A program made the translations under genes and the position numbers. Source: Polyangiaceae bacterium (GTDB taxonomy: Bacteria > Myxococcota_A > Polyangia > Polyangiales > Polyangiaceae). From it: a stretch of DNA of 64,000 nt. Each line of letters starts with the position of its first letter. The first letter of the stretch is position 1. The stretch covers positions 558,001 through 622,000 of the forward strand of contig JACKEB010000014.1 of the NCBI GenBank assembly GCA_020633205.1, in the 5' to 3' direction. Below the pieces are notes generated by a model. It was not told the DNA's origin. It saw nothing but the letters and a program-made list of their open reading frames with translations, and searched no databases. Shown one piece after another: positions 54,912-63,313 of the stretch.

Positions 54912-56501
54912 GAGCCAAGCCGCACCGAGGGGGCGCCGCTCGCTGCTCAACACGTTGCAGCCGCAGCCTCCGTCATCGTCGGACTTCGCACCGCTGTTCG
55001 TGCCGGCAGTGCCGCTTGTACCCGCAGTGCCGCTTGTACCAGCACTGCCGCTTGTACCAGCACTGCCGCTTGTACCCGCAGCGCCACCGGTAGCAGTGCC
55101 ACCGGCCGCCGTGGAGTTGCCCGAGCCGGCGTTCGCGGTGCCTCCTGCGCTCGCGCCGCCAGAACCGCCGGTCGCCGAACCAGCCGCGCCGCCGCTGCCA
55201 CCTGCCGACGCACCGGCGCTTCCGCCAGCCTCATTCCCCGCGGATCCAGCGCTGCCGCCGGTGCCGTCTTGAGTGCAGGTGGTGCCGTCGCCGGTGTACC
55301 CCGGCGGGCACGTGCAGGTCGCGTCGCCGAGCGCCGTCGACGGGTCGCTGCAGGTGGCGACTGGATCGCAGCCGGCGATGCCTAGGGCGCACTCGTCCTC
55401 TGCGACGCAGTTCGTGCCGTCGGATGAGGCACCTTGCTTGCAGTTGCAGGCATACCCGGGCGCAGTCCAAGCGCCGCTCGCGGTTTGCGTGCAGCCTTGC
55501 CCATCATCTCCCCCCTCGCCGTAGCCGCTGCAGGGGTGGCCCGCACACTCATCGATGTCGCTGCATCCGCTGCCGCCAGGTTGGCCGTCTCCCACGTAGC
55601 CGGCCTTGCAAGTGCAGGTGTAGCTGCCCGGTGTGTTCAGGCAGGTTGCGTTCACATCGCATGGAGTACCGGTGCACTCGTTGGTGTCCTGGCAGGAGAA
55701 GGCGCCGTGGCCGTTGCCCGTGTAGCCAACTGGGCAGGTGCATGTGAAATCTCCAAACGCGGAGCTGGGATCGTTGCATACCGCTAGCGGGTGGCAGTCA
55801 TCGGTTCCAGCAGTGCACTCCGTTTGCACGACACAGGTGGAGCCGTTGAAGCCGTAGCCAGGAGCGCAACTACAGGTGTAGCCCGGTGGGCTCCAGCTTG
55901 AGAAGGCTATCTCATTGCAGCCCATGGCGTCTTGGCCCCCGACCCCATTGGATCCACACGGATGTGAAGCGCACTCGTCGAAGTTGCTACAACTCCAAGC
56001 GCCGGTGCCCGACACGGTGCCCGCGGTGTGCAAGGCGCAGTCGAAGGCGAAGATGTAGTTGTAGGTTGGGCTGGCGTCCCGCGTCGCCATGCAGTCCACG
56101 TTGGAACCGCACGCCACGCGCCCTCCGCCTCCGCTGGCGCACGCCAGCTGATCGCAGCCCGCAGCCTCTGCGCTGGCGTGAAACCCCGCTGAACCTGTGG
56201 TCCCCAGCTCGCTTGCGTTGCTGAGCCCGTCGCCGTCGGTGTCAGCGTCCCCGAGCGCAGTGGTCCAACCGCTCAGGCGATACGCCTTTCCGAACGGATT
56301 CAGGCACGGGGCCAGCGGGTCTCCGGCCGTGCCGCAAGACCCACTGGGGCTAACGTGGCAGTCGCTGCACTCCGTGGCGTTGAAGCTGGACGGGAGCGGC
56401 GTTAGCCCGAGGGAGGTGATTGAGTCGGGGTGAGCGTGGGCCGCAGCGGTCAAGCCGAGGCACAGCGCGCCGATGGAGAGGGTGAGTAGAGGTTTAATCA
56501 A
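54864..56501 (-). CDS. EGF-like repeat protein with MYXO-CTERM sorting signal
   Basis: About 545 residues: Sec signal peptide (cleavage after AHA) and a CSDCHVSPSG heme-like CxxCH site near the mature start. A calcium-loop-like DADTDGDGLSNASE follows, then six or so Cys-rich EGF modules, several of the calcium-binding D-x-[DN]-E-C type. A Gly/Ser/Thr/Ala linker and a MYXO-CTERM tail complete it (Cys doublet GCGC, hydrophobic helix, RRR cluster at the end). MYXO-CTERM proteins are sorted to the cell surface by myxosortase. The TTG at 56501 is the only start that exposes the signal peptide cleanly; no strong ribosome site. Surface adhesion is inferred. Confidence 0.85.
   Translation of the reverse strand: MIKPLLTLSIGALCLGLTAAAHAHPDSITSLGLTPLPSSFNATECSDCHVSPSGSCGTAGDPLAPCLNPFGKAYRLSGWTTALGDADTDGDGLSNASELGTTGSAGFHASAEAAGCDQLACASGGGGRVACGSNVDCMATRDASPTYNYIFAFDCALHTAGTVSGTGAWSCSNFDECASHPCGSNGVGGQDAMGCNEIAFSSWSPPGYTCSCAPGYGFNGSTCVVQTECTAGTDDCHPLAVCNDPSSAFGDFTCTCPVGYTGNGHGAFSCQDTNECTGTPCDVNATCLNTPGSYTCTCKAGYVGDGQPGGSGCSDIDECAGHPCSGYGEGGDDGQGCTQTASGAWTAPGYACNCKQGASSDGTNCVAEDECALGIAGCDPVATCSDPSTALGDATCTCPPGYTGDGTTCTQDGTGGSAGSAGNEAGGSAGASAGGSGGAAGSATGGSGGASAGGTANAGSGNSTAAGGTATGGAAGTSGSAGTSGSAGTSGTAGTSGTAGTNSGAKSDDDGGCGCNVLSSERRPLGAAWLLALGWMLVRRRHRSA
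55009..55080. repeat. 18-base tandem repeat in the EGF-protein linker
   Basis: Four 18-base units (for example GTGCCGCTTGTACCAGCA on the plus strand) encode the hexapeptide-type linker repeat GTSG[ST]A on the minus strand, just before the MYXO-CTERM tail. Confidence 0.85.
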
Positions 56502-56757
56502 GTTAGAATAGCGGCTACTCCCACCCCCAGGGAAGAGCGGACTACGTCGGGGATCTAACGGTTGCGAGGCGGAGCGCCCGTGATAACTTCGCGTCCTGGG
56601 TGCCGCAGGGGCGCCCTTCCCGCCGGAAAGAGTGCTCACCCTGCTTGTGTGTCTTTTGTTCGCGTGATCACATCGTGACGCGACATCCTCAAAGCCGAGG
56701 GAGCGGGTAGCGGCTGATTCAATTCTCATCCGTGCGGATGAGAGGGAGATGTCTCCG

Positions 56758-57228
56758 ATGGTGACCAGCGCCCAGCGCACGTATCTGGAAGTGACCGAAG
56801 CCGCGGGCCGCGACTTCGTACAGCGTGGTCTTCAAGGCCCCGTGGTGATGCTCAACCTGCTGAAGTACCGGCAAGTCGCGGACTATTCAGCGCACCCAGA
56901 GCTTGCCCCGAGCACACCCGTCAGCGGCGAAGCCGCATATGGCGTCTACATGGAGCACACGCTGCCACTGCTCCAGAGGTCCGGTGGAAGCATCCTGTTT
57001 TGGGGGAGAGGTGCGCCGTTTCTGATTGGCCCGACCGAAGAAGCCTGGGACGCCATGCTCTTGGTGAAGCAAGCCAGCGTGGAGTCGTTCCTGGCCTTCG
57101 CGTCTGACCCTGCGTACCTGGCAGGGGTCGGGCATCGTATCGCCGCCCTCGAGGATTCGCGCTTGTTGCCACTCACGGAAGAAGCTGTGCCTGGGATGGT
57201 GCCTGCGCTCGATCCTGGGGGCGCCTGA
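56758..57228 (+). CDS. DUF1330-like protein
   Basis: About 156 residues with the ferredoxin-like DUF1330 pattern: VVMLNLLKYR (strand one), GEAAYGVYMEHTLPLLQRSGGSILFWG and the VKQASVESFLAFASDPAYLAG helix. GGGAG-type purines nine bases before the ATG at 56758 favour it over the ATG at 56749. Its stop overlaps the next ATG by one base, so the two genes are coupled. Confidence 0.8.
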   Translation: MVTSAQRTYLEVTEAAGRDFVQRGLQGPVVMLNLLKYRQVADYSAHPELAPSTPVSGEAAYGVYMEHTLPLLQRSGGSILFWGRGAPFLIGPTEEAWDAMLLVKQASVESFLAFASDPAYLAGVGHRIAALEDSRLLPLTEEAVPGMVPALDPGGA

Positions 57229-57797
57229 TGTCGCGCGGAAACGAAGCCGCGGCACAAGATCCAGTCAAGGAACTCAAGCTGCGTGCGAAGTTCCTGCACC
57301 GTGCCGTGATGCGTAGTGATCCAGCCGCCGTAAAGCGGCTGCGCGCTTTGCCCGAACTCCGTCGCGCGGATGACGCGGCGATTGTCGCCCAAGGCGGGGA
57401 GCTCAGGCGTAAGCACTGCCTGGCGGTCGTCGCGCGGGAGTGCGGCTTCCCGAGTTGGGAGCATGCGCTACGTGCCCTGAGCGGTGACGTCGAGATCTCC
57501 GAACATGGGACGCTGCTCTACAGTTCGAGCGGTGTGCTCAACCACTGGTTCTCGAGCTACGACGAAGCCCACGCCGCTTGGGCAGACGCGCGCAGAGACG
57601 GCGTCGCCTATCTGTTCGCGTACAAGCGCGACTACTTCGTCACCGGCGTCGCCTTCGTCGAGTCCCTGGGACTGGACCCAGACGACCCGGATTGGCAGGC
57701 TCTGGGCTGGAATTGGGTGAAACCCGCAAACGTCGAAGCGCGGGCGAGGCTCTTCTACAAGCGGCTACTGGCGATTCGCGCGGTAGCTGCCGCCTGA
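57228..57797 (+). CDS. Hypothetical protein with ankyrin-leader-like N-terminus
   Basis: A 189-residue protein. The N-terminal 90 residues (LHRAVMRSDPAAVKRLRALPEL and LRRKHCLAVVARECGFPSWEHAL) resemble the leader often found before ankyrin repeats, but no repeats follow. The C-terminal half (about 95-180) is an acidic, aromatic-rich domain unrelated to that. Coupled to the DUF1330 gene by a TGATG junction. Function unknown. Confidence 0.72.
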   Translation: MSRGNEAAAQDPVKELKLRAKFLHRAVMRSDPAAVKRLRALPELRRADDAAIVAQGGELRRKHCLAVVARECGFPSWEHALRALSGDVEISEHGTLLYSSSGVLNHWFSSYDEAHAAWADARRDGVAYLFAYKRDYFVTGVAFVESLGLDPDDPDWQALGWNWVKPANVEARARLFYKRLLAIRAVAAA

Positions 57798-57866
57798 CTG
57801 GTCGAGCCATTTCTACCTGAAAACACGGGTTCGGGATTACACTGCTGCTCAGTGGAGAGGGAGCCC

Positions 57867-58442
57867 GTGGAAGACGACACACGCGTCGCTGAGCTCGAGC
57901 GCCGGCTTGCCGCGCTCGAGCAGAAGCTCGAGGCCAAGCCTGCGGAGCCGAAGCCGGAGCCCGCCCCGGCAAGGCCGAGCTGGGGCCTCCCGGTGGCGCT
58001 GGCTGTGATCCCCGCGGTAGCGTCCGTCGCGGCGGCTTGGGTCTCGGTACAGAAGGAGGCCAGCACCTCCACCAAGGCTGAAGCCGCGAACTCGGCCGCA
58101 TCGGTGGCGATGAGCGCGTCGGCGCAAGCGGCGAGTGCGTCGTCTGCGGCGAGCGGGGCGGAGTCCGAGGCGCAGAAGGCGCAAGAGCGCGTTCAGCGCC
58201 TCGAGGTCCGAGCGTGGGCACTGGAGCGCATCGCTCACGGTGTGCCCCTCGCCCCCATCACCGCCAGCGACGAGAACTGGTCCGCCTACTTGGCGTGTGC
58301 CGACAGCGCCCACGACGAACCCGCGAAGCGGGCGTGCTACTGTAAGCTGATTCAACAAGCACAGCCTGACAGCATGGATGCGTGCCAGGCCGCGGTGAAG
58401 AAGCGTGATACCGAAGAGAAGCTGGAGAAGAAGGACAAGTAG
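57867..58442 (+). CDS. Coiled-coil single-span membrane protein, unknown function
   Basis: About 191 residues: a Glu/Leu coiled coil (VAELERRLAALEQKLE), a Pro-rich stretch, one membrane segment (LPVALAVIPAVASVAAAWV), a long Ala/Ser-rich helix, and a Cys-containing C-terminal domain (four Cys between about 150 and 180) with a Lys/Glu tail. GTG 57867 has GAGAGGGAG just upstream, preferred over GTG 57852. No family recognised. Confidence 0.7.
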   Translation: MEDDTRVAELERRLAALEQKLEAKPAEPKPEPAPARPSWGLPVALAVIPAVASVAAAWVSVQKEASTSTKAEAANSAASVAMSASAQAASASSAASGAESEAQKAQERVQRLEVRAWALERIAHGVPLAPITASDENWSAYLACADSAHDEPAKRACYCKLIQQAQPDSMDACQAAVKKRDTEEKLEKKDK

Positions 58443-58482
58443 CTTCCTTCGCCTGAGCTGGGCTATATACCGTGCGGAAAAT

Positions 58483-59772
58483 TCATGGCGCGAGCGGGTG
58501 AGCCGCGAGGAACTCGAGCATCCGCACTTCGTAGTCCTGGTTGCTCCCATCCGCGACGCCATCGGGCCAGCGCAGGTGGGGTAGGGTGCCTTGAGCGGAC
58601 GTGCAGCCCGGGTCGCATGTCGCTACTTCGCTGCTGCCATCGCTGGCGATGATCAAGTCCTCGACGCCAGCCCCGACTTGGGTTCCCAGGGCCGTAGCCC
58701 AAGACTCGACGTCGAAGCCTTGGTCGGTGCCCGCAGCATGGTGGGCCGCGTCACACGGCACGATGCCGTCACAAGCGCGATGCACGAGCTGAATCGGGAG
58801 GCTCGACTTGGGGTACGGATTGAGTCGGCAGGAGGGTGTCGCGCTGTCGTCGATGTTCAAGAACGGATCCGCTCCGGCGTAGGAAACTGCAGCTGCGATC
58901 TTGTTTCCTCCCGGAGTCGATGTCGCGTGGCGAGCGATGGCGTACATGGCCGCAAAGAAGCCGCCGTTGGACCAACCGCTGACGTAGATGCGCTGGGGGT
59001 CGACGATGCCCTCGGCGACCAAGCCATCCACGATGTTGTCTGCGTTGCGCACGTCGGGGTTGCAGCTCGGCGAGCTGAGGTCGCGGTAGTAGTAGTCGTG
59101 ATGGGAGCCCGGAGTGTTTACGCCCACCCAGTGAGTGTTGCGGCCCTGAACGGAGGCGAGGACGAAGCCTGCGGCGGCGCCGCTGCCGCCGAGGGTCGCG
59201 GTCTCTGCCTTCTGTCTCAGGAGGGTGCTGTTGTAGACGTTGTTGGCGTCCCCGTGGCTGCCATGAAAGAAGAGCAGGAGGGGGCGAGGGACAGACGCTG
59301 CGTCTGACGGAGCGAAGACGCACGCATAGCGCGTCGCGCCGCCGATACCGTCGGGAAACGCCCGCGGTGGGTTGTCGTCAAATGCCGGGCGGCTGCTAGC
59401 CGTGGTGCGGCAGTCCGGCGGAGCCAGCGCCGTGGACAGGGTGTTGCAAGGCTGGTCGGTGGAGCAATCTGCGAGTGGTGCTGTCAGCCCTGTGGTTGCG
59501 TTGCAGCTCGGCTCGGTGATGGGCGCGGGGCAGCCTGGAGCGTTGGCCACGCCGCCGATTGGATTGCCTGCGCTGCCACCGAGGCTCGAGCCTGCACTCC
59601 CGCCAGGGCTTGCGGTTCCGCCAGCGCCGCCGCTCGTTGCACCACCGGTGGTGCTGCTTCCCGCAGAGCCTCCGCTTGTACTGCCTGCCGCGCCGCCGCT
59701 CGCGTTGCTGGGCGCGTCGTTTGAACTACAGGCGACGAGGAGTGGAAGTAGCAGCAGAGCGCGACGGAGCAT
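58483..59772 (-). CDS. Esterase/PHB-depolymerase-like lipoprotein
   Basis: A 429-residue lipoprotein (lipobox LLVAC, Cys15) with a long Gly/Ser linker and an alpha/beta-hydrolase domain: PLLLFFHGSHGD (oxyanion loop), IYVSGWSNGGFFAAMYA with the nucleophile in GWSNGG, and a late DGIVPCDAAHHAAG stretch. The pattern fits PHB-depolymerase or feruloyl-esterase-like enzymes acting outside the cell. The ATG at 59772 is used rather than one five codons earlier. Confidence 0.86.
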   Translation of the reverse strand: MLRRALLLLPLLVACSSNDAPSNASGGAAGSTSGGSAGSSTTGGATSGGAGGTASPGGSAGSSLGGSAGNPIGGVANAPGCPAPITEPSCNATTGLTAPLADCSTDQPCNTLSTALAPPDCRTTASSRPAFDDNPPRAFPDGIGGATRYACVFAPSDAASVPRPLLLFFHGSHGDANNVYNSTLLRQKAETATLGGSGAAAGFVLASVQGRNTHWVGVNTPGSHHDYYYRDLSSPSCNPDVRNADNIVDGLVAEGIVDPQRIYVSGWSNGGFFAAMYAIARHATSTPGGNKIAAAVSYAGADPFLNIDDSATPSCRLNPYPKSSLPIQLVHRACDGIVPCDAAHHAAGTDQGFDVESWATALGTQVGAGVEDLIIASDGSSEVATCDPGCTSAQGTLPHLRWPDGVADGSNQDYEVRMLEFLAAHPLAP

Positions 59773-59822
59773 GGCGTGATGTAGCACTCCTTGCGTGTCC
59801 TGGCGGTCGAGCGTCGAGTGGC

Positions 59823-61226
59823 TTATTCGTACTCGCTAAGCGTGATGGCGAAACGGCGGATCCAGCGTTGGATTTGTTGCCTAGCTTTCCCCATGTCACG
59901 CGCGACCTGGCTGACGTTGCCGCCGGTCGCACTGAGGCGACCCACAAGCTCGCGTCGCAGCTCGGAGTCCTCAGCTGAGAGCGCTGTAGCTGCCGGGAAG
60001 CTGCTCCGCCTGACTTCTGCGCTCTTCCACTCCGGCCGAGCGGCTTCAGCGACCCCAGGTGGGATGTCTTCGAGCCTGATTACGCCCGCGGCGGCGAGGA
60101 CGCACGCCGTGGCGAGGCACTGTTGGAGTTCCCGCACGTTGAGCGGCCAGTCATAGCGCAGCAGCGCGCGCGCAACCTCTGGCTTCAGGGTCTCGATTGG
60201 AGTCGAGAGGCCCTCGACCAACCGACGGATGATCAACCCAAGATCCTCGCGGCGCTCTCGGAGCGGAGGCAGAGCATGCACAAAGCCAGCTAAGCGCGCG
60301 AAGAGATCGCGACGAAAGCGGTCAGAATCCATGAGTGCCTCGAGCGGCTGATGGGTCGCAGAGACGATGCGAACGTCCACCTTGATCGGCCTGGCAGAAC
60401 CGACCGGAACGACCTCCCCTTCCTGAATCACACGCAGGAGGGCCGCCTGGGATGCCGCGGGTAGGTCCCCCACTTCATCAAGGAACAGCGTCCCTTGGTT
60501 GGCGCTGCGCACGAAGCCAAGCTCATCTCGAATCGCTCCACTGAACGAGCCCTTCTGGTGTCCGAAGAGCTGAGACTCGAGCAAGCTATCGGGGATCGCA
60601 CCGCAGTTCACCGCAATGAACGGACCGGGTCGCTTGGACAGTGAGTGAACGGCCCGGGCCAGGACTTCCTTGCCGGTTCCTGTCTCCCCTCGGAGGAGGA
60701 TCGCCACCGGTGACGCGGCGATGCGCATCAGGCGTGCCAGGTTCGCGTAGTGGGGACCTTGCAGTGTCTCCAGGCCTGGCTCGGTGCTGAGCTCAGAAGC
60801 GGCCTGATCGTTCGGTCGACCACCAGCGGCTACTGCCTCGAGGAAATAGAAAAAGCTGTAGCCAAGCTCGAGCAGGTCGCCATCACTCACCAGGCAGCGT
60901 GATGCTTTGCCGCCGTTGATGCTGCTGCCATTCGTCGAGCCGAGATCCTCGAACCACCAGTTCCCATCGACGAGCTCCAGGCGCGCGTGGTTGCTGGACA
61001 GGCGGACGTCAGGAAGCCCAAGGCGCAACGTGGCACCCTCGCGACGGACTCGCCTTTCCGTGGAGCGCCCGATCTCTACCCGGGTGACACCACGCAGCGA
61101 ATGCCGCGAGGAGCCCGCGCTTGGCTGGTTGCACGTCAGGACGGCGATGAGTTCCGGACCGACCGGGGTCGCTGAGTCGTTGCGCCCTGTGGGCTTCGTC
61201 TGGTGGGTTTCTTCCGTGCGCGTCAT
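59823..61226 (-). CDS. FHA-domain sigma54-dependent transcription activator
   Basis: A 467-residue regulator. An FHA domain at about 30-130 (VEIGRS ... LSSNHARLELVDGNWWFEDLGSTNGS) is followed by an AAA+ sigma54-activator domain from 150 to 385 with Walker A GETGTGKE (180-187), Walker B GTLFLDEVGDL, and a GAFTGA loop that reads GSFSGA (226-231). A C-terminal Fis-type helix-turn-helix (GGNVSQVARDMGKARQQIQRWI) completes it. FHA binds phosphothreonine, so it answers Ser/Thr kinase signalling, as is common in myxobacteria. Confidence 0.94.
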   Translation of the reverse strand: MTRTEETHQTKPTGRNDSATPVGPELIAVLTCNQPSAGSSRHSLRGVTRVEIGRSTERRVRREGATLRLGLPDVRLSSNHARLELVDGNWWFEDLGSTNGSSINGGKASRCLVSDGDLLELGYSFFYFLEAVAAGGRPNDQAASELSTEPGLETLQGPHYANLARLMRIAASPVAILLRGETGTGKEVLARAVHSLSKRPGPFIAVNCGAIPDSLLESQLFGHQKGSFSGAIRDELGFVRSANQGTLFLDEVGDLPAASQAALLRVIQEGEVVPVGSARPIKVDVRIVSATHQPLEALMDSDRFRRDLFARLAGFVHALPPLRERREDLGLIIRRLVEGLSTPIETLKPEVARALLRYDWPLNVRELQQCLATACVLAAAGVIRLEDIPPGVAEAARPEWKSAEVRRSSFPAATALSAEDSELRRELVGRLSATGGNVSQVARDMGKARQQIQRWIRRFAITLSEYE

Positions 61227-61263
61227 TGCGGGGCGTCTTTGTACGTCTGGTTTTGCCCGAAGG

Positions 61264-61815
61264 CTAGCGTCGCCTAGCGCTGTGAATCGCCAGCGCGATC
61301 CCGCTCAAGATCAGGGTGCCCGCCAGCGCAAGCCGCAGGGAAACACGTTCACTCAAGAAGAGTACCCCGAGCGCCGCCGTCAATACCGGTACTGATAGCT
61401 GAACCACTGAAGCCTGAGTCGCCAGGAGGCCTCTCAGCGCGGCGTACCACAGCACATACCCGCCAGCCGAGGTCAGGCCGCCGGAGAGCGCCGCGAGCAG
61501 CAAGCCATCCGTCGGGTGATGGGCGTGCGGACTCACGAGCCACATGACGATCACGAACGGAACGCTACGGATGAAGTTCCCCGCGGTGGTCGATGTCGGG
61601 TTCGCCTGTCCTCTCCCCCTCAACGAGTAGATCCCCCAGGAAACCCCAGAGAGCGCCATGAGGCTCGCGCTGACGAGATCGGGTGCCGCTTGTCCAGGGA
61701 GGGTGAGGATCTGCGTTCGCGTAAGCGCCAAGCGACACAATACCGAGTTCATCGCGAAAGCCAACATCGCGAGGACCGTGAGAACCAGGGTGCGGGATGG
61801 CGTAGTTGGCGGCAA
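61264..61815 (-). pseudogene. EamA/DMT transporter with internal deletion
   Basis: A 183-residue frame with the start (LTVLAMLAFAMNSVLCRLAL) and the whole second half (LMALSGVSWGIYSLRGRG to the end) of a DMT/EamA transporter. The two parts are joined in frame at CRLAL-TRTQILTLPG. Family members are about 290 residues with ten membrane helices; roughly 100 residues, covering helices two to five of the first repeat, are missing. The start is a TTG without a ribosome site, six bases after the upstream stop. Likely non-functional, though a five-to-six-helix half protein cannot be excluded. Confidence 0.7.
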
Positions 61816-61820
61816 GGGAG

Positions 61821-62486
61821 CTAGTAGTTCGCGCCTTCGATGGACTTTCTAAGGGCGCTCGCCTCGTAGCGTACCCCGAAATCGTCCTCTTGCTGTAGCA
61901 GCGTGATGTTGCCATCCGCCAGGCGCCAGAGGGCCACGGCTCGGCCAGTTTCTGTACGGAAAGAGGTCACGCGCTCTGGGGTCGCGCCGCTCAGAAAGTA
62001 CTCGGGTGAGCCGTACTTGTTTCGCAGGAGCGGCAGCGGGTTGTCCTCGAAATACAGGCTGATGGCCAACACCCGCTCGTCGTTGACCTCCATCCCTGCG
62101 TAGCTTCTCGCGCCTGGGACGCTGATGGGGGTGAGGGAGCACATCGCAAGATCTGGGAAACGATCGTTGACCTCGATGCCGCCACAACGCTCTGCTGCCT
62201 CACGGTAGGGACCCCCGAGGCGAATGCCCGCCACTTGTTCCGGAAGCGGTTGGCGGGTCGATGTCAGGTGAGTCGGGGGAAGGTCTGCCGGGTCCGTGGG
62301 AGCCGGAGCCGGGGTTTCAATCGGCGGCGGCTCTGTCGGCTCAGCCACTGAGCCGGATGCATCGGAAGGCGCTTCGGTCACCGGAGCTGACACGGGCTGG
62401 TCAGAGACTCCAGGCGCACGCGCACCAGTAGCGCGGCTGCCACCGCACGCAACGAGCACCAGGGAGCCGGCCAAGACCCACCGCAT
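61821..62486 (-). CDS. Lipoprotein, unknown function
   Basis: A 221-residue lipoprotein (lipobox LVLVAC, Cys14) with a long Pro/Ala/Thr/Glu-rich linker (to about residue 75) and a compact alpha/beta domain (IRLGGPYREAAERCGGIEV ... EVNDERVLAISLYFEDNP ... ITLLQQEDDFGVRYEAS). Two Cys in the domain may pair. The pattern 'G.....YLSG..P...' is not one I can name. Confidence 0.75.
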   Translation of the reverse strand: MRWVLAGSLVLVACGGSRATGARAPGVSDQPVSAPVTEAPSDASGSVAEPTEPPPIETPAPAPTDPADLPPTHLTSTRQPLPEQVAGIRLGGPYREAAERCGGIEVNDRFPDLAMCSLTPISVPGARSYAGMEVNDERVLAISLYFEDNPLPLLRNKYGSPEYFLSGATPERVTSFRTETGRAVALWRLADGNITLLQQEDDFGVRYEASALRKSIEGANY

Positions 62487-62592
62487 GGCGTGAGTATTGC
62501 CCGGAAGCGGCGACGGCTCAAGCCGGCAGCGTAGGGCCGCTGTTGCGCGTAGGGGGTATCAGGTCGCCAACTCCGAGCAATACGTCTGCTCC

Positions 62593-62799
62593 CTAATTAC
62601 CGCGAGGAAGCGACCCTGGCTTGGCGGGTTTGCCGTAGGCGGCAAGAAAGACCCTTACGGCTTCCGTCGCGTGTCGCTTCAACGCTGGTCCAGGCAGCGC
62701 ATCCGCTCCCAGTAGCATGACGCGGTTGACCGGGTCCGCCATGATGAGCCAGTTGAAGTGCGTGGCGGCGATCGTCGAGGCCGGCGCGCAGAGGAGCTC
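62593..62799 (-). pseudogene. 3' remnant of a TetR/AcrR-family regulator
   Basis: The minus strand is open for 68 codons from an in-frame stop at 62800-62802 to a TAG at 62593. It reads ...AATHFNWLIMADPVNRVML followed by GADALPG and RHATEAVRVFLAAYG, which is the C-terminal ligand-domain end of a TetR/AcrR-type repressor as I know the family. No start codon and no DNA-binding domain remain. The remnant abuts the GFA-family remnant read from the other strand at about 62790. Confidence 0.65.
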
Positions 62800-63100
62800 T
62801 CATCGGTTGTCCCCTGACGCTGGGACGCAGCGAGTGGTGACCAGCTGCTGTCACTCCCCCGTGTTCCTGGAGTTCAAGGGAGGACACTGGTTGTCGGTGT
62901 ATCGCGATCGCCTCGGCGCAGACGCACCCGCGGTGGAGCTGCGGACGATGCTGAAGGATCGTCCGGAGGGCGCGGCGTTCGAAGATGAGATCCCAAGCTA
63001 CCAGTCGCACTCCCCGCGATTCATGTGGCGATTGTTCAAAGCTTGGGGCGCCATGGGCTTTCGCGTGCCGAAGCTCGAGCCGATCCAGCCGGCGACTTGA
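62717..63100 (+). pseudogene. 5'-truncated GFA (CENP-V/GFA) family gene
   Basis: The open frame has 127 codons, but family-like sequence begins only at about 62795 (RLSPDAGTQRVVTSCCHSPVFLEF) and runs to the end (GAWVAMGFRVPK-like, here AWGAMGFRVPKLEP). That is the C-terminal half of a GFA-family zinc protein as I recall it. The N-terminal CxC...CxxC half is missing, and codons 1-26 are read from the antisense of the TetR remnant. Expected to be non-functional. Confidence 0.65.
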
Positions 63101-63170
63101 AGACGCTACGGCTATGACCCTAGCACCAAGCCTTCGCACCAGCAGGCTAGGGCCAGCGGATCTCGAGGCA

Positions 63171-63190
63171 TGGCATATTGCCACGCGGAA
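63171..63190. promoter_or_regulatory. Palindrome upstream of the edge lipoprotein
   Basis: TGGCATATTGCCA (63171-63183) is a perfect palindrome (TGGCA-TAT-TGCCA), followed directly by CGCGGAA, 131 bases before the next start. It overlaps a motif seen at 45117 and 58464. Candidate operator; no regulator is assigned. Confidence 0.4.
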
Positions 63191-63313
63191 CTAGCTGCTG
63201 GGTTTGTGGGAATGCGCTGGTGGAATCAGCGCGGATGCTAAGGCGTGGCCTTTCGAGGCGAGACGCTGTAGCGTTAGGCTGGCGGTTCACCGCCGACTTC
63301 AACGGAGGGCGCT

